A program made the position numbers and the translations under genes. The notes beneath the pieces were generated by a model. That model searched no databases. It saw only the letters and a program-made list of their open reading frames with translations, and was not told the origin of the DNA. A stretch of 64,000 bases of DNA from Cyclina sinensis (Eukaryota; Mollusca; Bivalvia; Venerida; Veneridae). Position 1 is the stretch's first letter. Each line of letters begins with the position of its first letter. The DNA lies in NCBI GenBank assembly GCA_012932295.1, contig JAAONU010000003.1:26088361-26152360 (forward strand), written 5' to 3'. Shown here piece after piece: positions 11,565-23,500 of the stretch.

Positions 11565-14500
11565 CTGTTATAAAAGAAAATGGTGGAATATAGGAGAATC
11601 ATAATATGCAATAAATGGTAAGCACTTGTATCATTTAGTTTGTACAGTTACATCACTGAGCATCCACTTTAGCAAGAAATGGTCCCTAATCCTTTTCAGA
11701 TCTGCTTCAGTGCTTATCAATTTTCCCCAGATTACATATCCAAGGGTCATAAATGTGTATTAATACATTTCCAATTTACTGATGATTACTGACTCCAATT
11801 TCATGCAAATATTTAAGTATTTACTGAAATGTGTTTGCTATTTTGAAAGCAGTATTTTCTCTTGCCTAAGATGATTTACTGACTCCTTTCCTTTCATTTG
11901 CACAGGAGGTCTCCAGTATTAGACATACTATGCAAGTAATATGTGTAGTAATAGCAACTTCTAGCAGTTTAAGCCAAAAAATGTATTTGGAGTAATAGGT
12001 AAAGTATTTTCAACAATGAGCAATTACATCAAGACAGAAAAATCTAAAATGAAAATATGTTTCATATTATTCTAATACCCTTGGTGTAATATGATCTGAA
12101 CAAACTAAATGTTTAAATTCCAAGATCATACAATCCACATTATTCAGTAATTATACATGTACTTTTAAAATAGATAATAATGATAGTAATATACATATAC
12201 ATATTATGTTTCCAAGCCAATCATGTCATACATTTATATTTTACACTCCTGTTCCAATCAGGTACTGTTTAAAGACAACTCTTTGAAGAAACAACAACCA
12301 AGATGTAATTTTATCGTAAATAACATTTTTCGTCCTATCGCATCTTTCAATCCTTGTAAAAAGTATTGAATGAGTGAATGAATGTTTTCACAGTACATGG
12401 TAATTCTGATCTACTGCAATTAATTGATTATTTCTCCACTGCAGTTTTCATGCCTTTCATGCATATCAGACAGGAACGGTCAACAGTAAAGTAAAAAGCA
12501 GAGAACATACCTTTGTTGAAAACCTAAGGGAGTTGAGAGTTTCAGAGAAGTGTTCCTCTCTAGGTGATACATTGACAAACCAGAACATACCTTTGTTGCA
12601 AACCTAAGGGAGTTGAGAGTTTCAGAGAAGTGTTCCTCTCTAGGTGATACATTGACAAACCAGAACATACCTTTATTGCAAACCTAAGTGAGTTGAGAGT
12701 TTCAGAGAAGTGTTCCTCTCTAGGTGATACATTGACAAACCAGAACATACCTTTGTTGCAAACTTAAGGGAGTTGAGAGTTTCAGAGAAGTGTTCCTCTC
12801 TAGGTGATACACTGACAAACCAGAAAATACTTTTGTTGCAAACCTAAGGGAGTTGAGAGTTTCAGAGAAGTGTTCCTCTCTAGGTGATACATTGACAAAC
12901 CAGAACATACCTTTGTTGCAAGCCTAAGGGAGTTGAGAGTTTCAGAGAAGTGTTCCTCTCTAGGTGATACATTGACAAACCAGAACATACCTTTGTTGCA
13001 AACCTAAGGGAGTTGAGAGTTTCAGAGAAGTGTTCCTCTCTAGGTGATACACTGACAAACCAGAACATACCTTTGTTGCAAACCTAAGGGAGTTGAGAGT
13101 TTCAGAGAAGTGTTCCTCTCTAGGTGATACACTGACAAACCAGAACATACCTTTGTTGCAAACCTAAAGGGAGTTGAGAGTTCAGAGAAGTGTTCCTCTC
13201 TAGGTGATACACTGACAAACCAGAACATACCTTTGTTGCAAACCTAAGGGAGTTGAGAGTTTCAGAGAATAGATGTTCCTCTCTAGGGATACACTGACAA
13301 ACCAGAACATACCTTTGTTGCAAACCTAAGGGAGTTGAGAGTTTCAGGAAGTGTTCCTCTCTAGGTGATACATGACAAACAGAACATACTCTTGTTGCAA
13401 ACCTAAGGGAGTTGAGAGTTTCAGAGAAGTGTTCCTCTCTAGGTGATACATTGACAAACCAGAACATACCTTTGTTGCAAGCCTAAGGGAGTTGAGAGTT
13501 TCAGAAAAGATTTCCTCTCTAGGTGATACATTGACAAACCTCTAGGTGATACATTGACAAACCAGAACATACCTTTGTTGCAAACTTAAGGGAGTTGAGA
13601 GTTTCAGAGAAGTGTTCCTCTCTAGGTGATACATTGACAAACCAGAACATACCTTTGTTGCAAACCTAAGGGAGTTGAGAGTTTCAGAGAAGTGTTCCTC
13701 TCTAGGTGATACATTGACAAACATCAGTGTTTTACTGTTTCCACCCAGTGAGTTCTGTAGCAGGTAGGTCAGTTTGCTGTTCCTGTATGGTATATGGTTC
13801 TCCTGGAAAATATATGGTTACTGTAAGAATGGCATAATTATCCACTTGCAATGATCTATTAATTCAAGTCACAAATGTGCCTTTTTCTTCCAAAAAGGTG
13901 TTGGGCTGAGTAAAGAGCAGAGCATGTTTATTTTCAAGGGCAGATGATGTTTCAACAGTAAGGATTTCCTTAACTTACACAAAATTCTATTGAAAATGGA
14001 TAGTGTAAAACCCTAAACATGCTATCAAAAACATTTTAAATATTATATTTTCATTGCTTTTTTTCTGAATAAATGGATCAAGTTTCATTTTCAGTCATTC
14101 GCATGAAAAATGTTTTACAATCACGTGGTCAGGGTATCACTTTTTTACTAGTTGTGTAATGACAACATCACGGTTTACATGACGTTTTCTCAAGCATGGA
14201 GCAATTAAATGAGTAATGCATATCCTAAAACACCTATGATCAAATATAACTGTTATGAAAAAAACTGTAAATATGTTTTCTACAGATGTTTTCCAGGGGT
14301 GCCACTATTTTTTTCACAATTCTAGGAAACGTGCCTAAGTCTGTTTTGTTTATTTGTTTTAGTTAAAGTACATACAATGTTCTTTTTTATTAATTTCAAA
14401 AATGCAAATTCAATAAAATAACATAATTAACTGAGCTTATATGCATCTAGATATAAACACTCTGCTCTTATGCAAGTTTACTGTACCTTGTTTCCAAGAG

Positions 14501-17500
14501 CCATGATAACATTGCCAAGGTTTGACAAGCTTTTGTTGATATTTTGTGTCTCCTTCAGTCGCTGCCCTGTGGCCCCTGACTCCTTTAACCTCTCACTTCC
14601 TGCCAAGTCAACAAGGTTCAAGGTCCCTGAAATAGTTATAATTAGACAGTGTAGCTGTAATTGTACAGATTCGTCAATGACAATCTTTTGAATCCCTGCT
14701 AAAGAGTTTATACGGCAAATTCTATGATTTTGCATGTTAGCTATCTTTTATTCCCTTTCTGTTGCTATAACAAACTAGTATTGTGAGTGTTCATCAGTAC
14801 AACAACAAGAGAATGACAATGAGACAAAATCAGACAGATTTCAGAATAAACTTAGACAGTCTGAATTATATGTTTGTTTTTATTTGTTTTTTCTAGCCAA
14901 CATTCTTCAGTTTTCAGTGGAAAAGTGGGGGGAAAAAGAAGTTTTCACAACTGCTCAAAAATTTACTCTCAAACTTGTAGTGACTTGAGAAAAATTTCAT
15001 CAAAAATCTCTCAAAGAAAATCTACAATGTATGACAACTACAGGTAAGAACCCTTCCTTAAACCTTCTGGTTAGTGTTCGTGTTATCCTCAGTATTGACA
15101 ACATGTCATGTATATTTCTATTTATTTCTTTTTATAGTCTAATTTATTTTTTAAAGGGATATACAGGCAAAAGCGTTATGCTTTCTTTCTCGTTTCTTCG
15201 ATCAATATAATATAAATGTTATCAAAATAAATACAACGATCAGTCCCAGTAACAAAGATTTCCTCTTTTTAAGTGAAAAACCAGTTGGTTTCCTAACTTG
15301 ACCCACGTGGGTCTAGATAGAAAATTTAGATTTCGCGGTGAATTTTGCTGTGAATGATTGGACGGTTGAAGTACCTGTCATGTGATTTATGGCCAAAAGC
15401 AACCCAAAAGAAATGACGATTGGTTGTTTTTGTCAGGAGACCTATTTAAAAATAACTTGGTGATTCTGTTCATGTTTTACTTCCTGCTAAAAATTATTCA
15501 AGCATGCATTTCACTTTATTTATATAGACAAACATACTGGGAATTTAAAGTTCTTCATATTGAACGTGATTTGAGCAAATAATATCACTAATAATTTTTT
15601 TGGCATCCATTTGCCTGTGTATCCCTTTAATGTCAGACCCGTAATTTGTCGCATCTTTATTTTACATAATTTATTATATGACATTTTAGGCAATCATGTG
15701 CTTGTCGTTACTGGAAAAAATAAAAATAAATCACATTTGAAATAAATAAGTCACATTTGAAAATTAAACAAATCTACAAAAAAATAATATTATGTCCTTC
15801 TATAAGAGGTAATGTTACATTCTAGAATGTAGTTTTTGCCTAGTTTAAAGAGGATGTGGTTAGAAGATTCACTGCACAATAATTCATTTTTGTGAACAAC
15901 AGTCATGTATTGCCATCATAATACATTCTAAAATACACTTTTTCTCCTATTACCTTTACACTGTTCTTGTGTAATCTCATTCAGACCAGTTATCTTCAGT
16001 CTAAAGACACTGTGACTTCTTGATGACCTCTCATTACAGTTTGTCTCTCCAACAGCACGATTTTTTGATGCCGTTTTCAGAAGGTCAGCAATCTGGAAAA
16101 TATAATATTCATTTTCAGGGTAAACTTACACCAGTCAGGTGCAGAAAATAGGTTTTGCACATTCAATGTCTGGAATAGCAACTATCATTTTCTACTTGTT
16201 GCTCTACTTCCAAATGTATTCCAATCAGGGTTACAAGTTACAACAGGAAGTTATTTTTATTCTGTTTACTTTAACAACACACACGATCAGATAAACTTAA
16301 CACAGGGCTCTGTTCTCTGCAATCAGTTTAAAAGTCAGCTATGCCATATCAAACTTACTGTCACATGTTAGCAACTTTAACAAATGTTTTAAAACACTAG
16401 GAATTTCAAGGACAGCAAATGGTCAATGTTTTGCTTTTCGTTCCTATCCCAATACAGATGCCTTAAAAATGAAACACTAGTGTCACACTTCTGCTTTGAA
16501 CATCATTTTTCTTTGAAAAATTGTGCTCTTATAAGGAAAAAATTTTTTTAAAAAAACAAAATTTAATCTCATTCGCGCTGCTCAAATGAAATTCCTTCGT
16601 AAACCAACACTGAAGGAAGAACTCCTCAAATGTACTTAAATATGGAGGAGAAGTGGTCAAAGGGGTACGTCTCCTAACTCCAAATCTAGAGGTTGCCAGT
16701 TCAAATTCCACAGGGATTAGAATCATAATTTAGAGATCAGCAGTTCAAATTCCACAGGGATCAGAACTCATAATCTAGAGGATGGCAGTTCAAATTAGAC
16801 AGGGATGAGAACTCATAATCAAGAGGTCAGCAATTCAAATTCCACAGGGGTGAGAACTCATAATCTAGAGGTCGGCAGTTCAAATTCCACAGGTTTGAAA
16901 ACTCATAATCTAGAGGATGGCAGTTCAAATTCCACAGGTTTGAAAACTCATAATCTAGAGGATGGCAGTTCAAATTCCACAGGTTTGAAAACTCATAATC
17001 TAGAGGATGGCGGTTCAAATTCCACAGGGATGAGAACTTCTAATCTAGAGGTCGGCAGTTCAAATGCGTCAGGGATGAGATTCTCAAGTGCCTTTCCACA
17101 CTTTCACTGCATGTACTGGTTTGAGTCAAGGAAGCAGTCATCAGGCATATTACTAACTGCAAGAACTTGTTTCTAACTGAAGTAAAGTAAGTTTTAAAAC
17201 AAAAGCTAAAAAATCTATTATACCTGGATTTCTTAAGTTAGTTTCTTCCACAACATGCCTTCATATCTTACCTGGTCTTCACATGTAATTTTTAACGTTG
17301 TAAGGTTTGTAACCATCACATCATTACCACCAGTTCCTGTCAACTTGATTTCATGTTTAATATCAGCAGCATGGTTTCCGAGTAAATCTCGAATGGTTTC
17401 GTTGTAGATTTCTAAAAATGATCCTTCAAACTCGTACTGAAAGACAGGTAGGACTTTTATAACATTTCTCTACAATATCTTTTCTTCTTAGCAATAGCCT

Positions 17501-20500
17501 TCATTCTACTTATCAACAACAATATTAATGATAATTTTATTATTAGCTTAAAAAGTTTTCACCCTTATGACAGAATTTCAGTTATCTAGCCTTACCTCAT
17601 TAGATTCCTCCAGAGGAACAAGTTCTATAAGATCTATTCCTCAGAACAAACTGCTAAATTTCTCTGCATTGTGACTTTTTAGTACTGGTTTAGCATTAAC
17701 CATAATAAAAAAACTGGATAAACTAATATGATAATTATTTTCTAAATATATTTGATTTTCAATAGTTTAAAGAGACATAAACTAAAAGTAACACCTAATC
17801 TACTACCTAGGTATTTAACTGGCTCATTCTATAAAATAACTGCTAATGTAAAGAATATATATCTTCAAAAATATCTCCATAGGGCACATATACACTAAGA
17901 AAGTGTTTATTTATAGTAAAAGGCTACCCAACCAAAAAAAAAGTACACCAACTCCTTATATAAAGGGTAGTATTCATGTATTCAGTTTACCAATATTGAA
18001 CATTGAATTTTTGATGGGCACCTTGACATACACTTTTTCCAGTTAAGTCAAACAAGTGCAGGTCTTGTAACACTGACCTCTTATCACTCAGAACACTTTA
18101 TACAGAGAGTCTTACATACCTGCCAACCTTTGTCTTCAAGTTCACGAGTATTACTGAAGATCTGTAATATTGCCCTCGATATCATGCCCCTGTTTTCCTC
18201 ATCCTCGACTGATGGCCCTTCCATTGTGTAGGTTTTCCCACTTCCTGTCTGTCCATAGGCAAATATGCATACATTGTATCCATCTAGGGCAGACTGCAAA
18301 AAAACAATAAGAGTTTATCACTCCAAAAGAAGTTAAATACTACATCATCTGGTAAAATTACATACTAGTAAAGACTGAATATAGACAATGTAAGACCAAC
18401 CACTCTGTGTAGTAAACTTTTGAAAATATGCTTTATACATTCCCTTCAAAGCATTTTGATGATGTTAAACCATGAGGGTCAAAAAGGTAAACAGTCATAT
18501 ATATTATTTACTACTTATGATTCAAGTTTTATTTTATCATGTTTAATAACAGCTTACATACTGTGATCACTGTTAAGTTACTGTTCTGATACTTGCAGTA
18601 ATAAGTATTAAAAGCTCTGGACTATATGTCATCCTATCTTGCCTGGCAAGTATGTGTTACATCACTTATGCAACAATTATAACTAGAATAACCTCACTCA
18701 CCTGCACTAATTGTGAAATTTCTTCAAACACCTCTGACTGTTTTGTGCAGGGTCCAAACACACGATCAAAATTGAATTCGTAGCGTCCATTGCCCTTCCT
18801 GTTTCCACCAATGGTACTCTGACAAAGCAAATCAAAGAAGCACAATGATGCTTTGGAAAAAATTCTTTTAAAGCTATAACATGCCACAGCTTTCGCATTA
18901 AATGTGCTTCAACACAAAGAAATCTATTAAGGTTAAATTTTCACCATTACATGATTAAATTTTTCATCAATTTTTTCCCAATACAAATAACAACAGCCAA
19001 ATATTGATAAATTCAGTATGAAACTGACTAATCTCTGAAAAAAAGAAGGGGTTTCTATTTACTTTTTTTTTCCTTCATTCACACAATTGTTTTATAAGAT
19101 TTTTTTCCCTTCAGTTAGAAAATCAATTAAAATATTGTTGTCAAGTCATTAGCCATGTGTGATGCAACTTGTGGTCCTTTCTTTATCACCTGCTAAAACT
19201 TACAAAACTAGCTGTTCTGATTTATGCACACTGTCATTGTCCAGAGCAAATCAGTCTATAATTGTATAGACACGACCTCTGACAACTGCATCTGGGAAAA
19301 GATTTTTTGGCTCAGTCATCTAGAGTGCTGGTTTTCAATGCAGGAGGACCCGAGTTCGAATCCAACTCTTGGTGATCTTTTTCAGAATTCATTGCTTCTT
19401 TCTGTTAAGAACTTTCTTGTCCATAAGAACATACCCAACTTTTCTATCAAAATCTTGAGTAATCTCACAACAGCCTTTACCTCACTTAAGCTACATTCTG
19501 CTAGCCTTTCCAGTTCCAATGTCTTCTGTTCCTCATCTGGGAAGTTCATATGCTGTATTTCCCCATCATTCCCTAACAACTCTTCCCCGATCAATGGCCG
19601 CACTCTACAGAATACTCTAATGTTACCCTGCAAATTACAAAATCCATAAAAAACATTTCTACTACTTTAAAACATCAACAAACACTAAAGTTTTTACACT
19701 GTTCTGTCAAGCCCTTAACAGTAAAGTTATTCAAATTTCCTTTTGTAATGTCAAACACTATAATATACATAGACTGTGTAAAGGCTCAGTGATTTAAATT
19801 TCAATTCTGAAGACAGTGGTACTAGGTATACTTTGCATGTCAACACTTCTACACCTGGCCAATGTCAGAATGCTTCTCAGAGGTAAGAAAACAGTTGAAA
19901 CTTCTGTTCCATTTTGTACATCTACTTTCTATAACACGTAATCAAGGTGCACAAAATTGTTTTCTTTGTTACGGGGGACATTAGTGGATTATCTACCCTG
20001 AATACTCTCTGATATTACATTGGTCCTTCCATTTAGATTCCTCTGCTTTCGTCACCATTTCCTTTTTTTCAGTATGGTGATAATTAAGCCTAATTATTTG
20101 CAATAATGTTAGTCAGATTACACATTTAGTTTGGCAGCATGTTTTGTTAACACTATTATGTTTGTTTTTTGATAATCCTAATTTTTTATTTAATATATAA
20201 GTGACAATTTTCACAACTAAGTCATGACTATCACAAAGAGAAACAAGGATAAAGTTAGAGGATTCCAACTGAAAGGACCAATGTGCAACTCGGTCTAGCT
20301 TTGATTTTATCTGAGTAAGGGAGATAATTTGTTATCAGGAATGTCCCTCATTATTCTAAGCCTCAGTAACTTCCAGACCTTTTCCATTTGGTATCTGCAT
20401 ACATCTAAATCTGACCAGTAATAGTTATCACAAAAAAGGGTAATTAAAACATCTGCAGAACCCTTACTCTAGAAGTTGTTGTACTGGGTGCAAATTTACA

Positions 20501-23500
20501 CCATGTGTACACTGAAAAAGAAAAAACTGATATGCAAGATCTGTTCTCTAAAAGTTCATAGAAAGTTACTCGAAAATACCTTCAGTTCCTGTATGGTATT
20601 ATGTAGTTTCCGTCGCATCGTTTCATGTTCTCTGCATTTTGAATTCAAGTCCTCATTTGCTGCTATCTGCTCGGCAAGTTTCTGTTGCAACTCCACGATA
20701 GTTGCATCTCTTTCCTTAATAGTATTATTAGAATGTCCAAGGGCAAGCTAGAAACAGAGAATGCAAGCAGATACTAACAGCAGTACAGCATTTCATCCTT
20801 CAATAGAAACAACTAGTCTACTTTTTTTCAGTTTTTAAAACTATTATTGCAAATAAAGAGCTAAATATTCATGTACATGGACAACTTGAATTCAAGAAGA
20901 TTCACAACAGTACTGTTACTGTACTAAAAATTTAGCTATAACATTTTACTAAATTAATTTTTTCAAGCAACACAGTTTCAACAAATAATTTGCTTTTACT
21001 AGCTTGCTTACATACAAGTATTGTGTAGTAAGTGGGGAGCGATGTGTGACTCACAAACCAACCTTAGTAGCTTCAAGCTCAGACTGGAGCCCAGCTTGTG
21101 ATGATGTTAGCTGGGCAACAGAACTCTTCAGTCCATTGACTTCCTGTTGCAGGCTTGTTATCTCCCCTTCTAATGCTTCTTTCTGTCTGCGAAGGGATGC
21201 CTTTGTGAATTCAAAATTCTCTGTGTCTCGTTCAAACTGACGCCTAACATCCAGTAACTCGTCTTCGGTCTTCCTGGAATATAGTATTAAGACTTCTTAT
21301 AAGTCAGATAGGTACGGTAGTTACAAATTAAAAAAAACTTGCACATAATTTTTGGAAATCAACTGTATTTAACTAATTACATCTCAGTATAATGACTGAA
21401 AACCTTAGCTTCCTGCATAGAGCAGATAAAAAAATACTTGCATGTTGAAGGGAAACATCAATATTCCTGAAAATATTGTAATATACCTTAATCTGGCAAA
21501 AAAAGTTATGTAAGTTCCTGCTGGCATTTATTTTCTGTATTTAAATCTATTTTATTGTGAAATTCTATACATCTTTCATTGCATTCTATCTTTTTTCCAA
21601 ACTATATTATTATCATTAAATGATGCCTTTTAGGTAACATTCTTATCATATGATTATTACAGCAGTAGAACAATGTCCTGACTCTCACTTGCTTTTTTTC
21701 CCTTGTGTCAGCAATTTGAAAAATTTGACTGAATCTATACATTCAATACCTAAGCTTAGTTTGAAGTTGCTCTATCTCTTTCGAGGCATGAGTGTAGCTT
21801 TCCTCCTTCTGGGCAACAGTTCCTGACAACTGGTTGTTGTGGCTCTCTAGCATGGCAATACGTTCTGTACACTGCTGCATCTGTAAGAGGGAACAGTTTT
21901 CTTAAAACTGCTTACCCTTACCATGCTTCACTTTTAAAGAAGTACATGTACCTTTAAAACTACTTCAAACAGTATAATTTTACTGCTGATAGCATCATTA
22001 ACAGCTCAAAACAAATTAAAATGTCAGTTATGTACCTGGGTAGCAAATAAGCAGAAAAGGTCTGTTCAACATGAGATTATGTGATCGTGAATGCTTTACA
22101 GCAGAGACTGACTGCTCTCAGCCTCTTAACTTTAATAATCTGCTTACAAAAGCTAGGAAAAGGACTTTTTTTTTGCTAAGTACTGATACAAAATAATAAA
22201 TTTCAATCATGACACACCTGCATGAGAAACTGGTTATTCTCATTTTCTTTTCTCTTGAACTGTTCCTCCATATCTTGTAGCCGACCCTTCACGTCCCAGG
22301 CAGGACGTTTTGTTCCTCCCTCCACCTCCTCCCCCTGTGCCTTTTTTACAACAAAAAAAAAAATACCTCTTAATATGATCATTACCTTTTGTAAAATAAG
22401 CTTTCAAGATAATGCTGAAATGTCCACATTCAACTAAGTCCTTGTTTAAACTTACTTCATTCATCTTACACCGATATAGAAGCAAGACTTCACCAGATAC
22501 TTCTTCTATATAGCAAATGAGTACCAGAGGACAGTGGTCTAGGGATACAATGCCAAATTCAAAATCTGTTGGAATCCTAATTATGGTTGAGAGTTTTCAT
22601 TCACTTTCCTAAGTCTACACCATGGGGCAAGTACTTGTTTGAAATGAGGAAGCACTCCATCTTTAGTCTTGAAATAAATACTTGTAGGTTAACTGAAAAT
22701 GTTGGTCTTTGTTAATCAAACATAAAGAAACATGTAGTAGGTGTGACTTTTGTCAAAACTTGAAAACCTCTAACAAATCTAGTGACAAGGTGGGACTCAC
22801 TAATGAACCTTATTCATACACTGACTTAAATTATATTATATAAAATAGGTGTTCCTTTTATCAGTCTGAAATGGATGCAAAATGACCTCCTTACCTGCAC
22901 TGGACACAGCAGACTGTCCACTTGGTGGTCTTCCATTAGCTGGTCTTGCTGTAACAGGTCTAGTCTGACTTACTGAAATTATCCATTTACATAATTTAAT
23001 CAAAATAATCTAAATAAACTAAGTCAAAAAGAATCCTGAAAATATACTGATTATCACTTAAATCATACAGATGCAGGGATAGTAAGAATGAACATAATAC
23101 AATAAGAGTAAACAACACTGCCATACCAAGTAAAACCAAAGAAAAAAATCCTTGGACAATTTACATGGTACCAACTGCTTTCATACATTACAACATTATT
23201 CAGATGCTTAGCAAAATTTGAACAAATACTGGTTATCCTGAAGGCAAAAGTCTTGAAAACATCTTACATGTATCATGTAAGTGAATAAACATTATAACAA
23301 TCTGCTTTTACTATATAATACATCTCTTTTAGTAACGTCGTTTAGAGAAACCTGACTCAGGCTGAATAAAAAATGTCAACTATAACTATCTGCACAGTGC
23401 ACAGTTCACCTGTCTGGTTTGCATCATTAATATCATCTTCTTCAGCACAACATCTCTGTCCATATCGTACTTTCCGCACCTGGGCAGGTGCTTGTGGCAG

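Noticed and set aside
12480..13724. Series of 62-codon open frames on the - strand
   Set aside because: They are the 80-bp repeat read through the splice donor in shifting frames; only the rightmost copy is exon.
16805..17176. Open frame encoding a 15-residue Asn/Ser-rich repeat
   Set aside because: Product of a 45-bp array open on both strands, derived from a tRNA-like sequence; no splice or start support.
19305..19375. Functional tRNA gene
   Set aside because: A and B boxes are visible but acceptor and D stems do not pair well; treated as SINE head.
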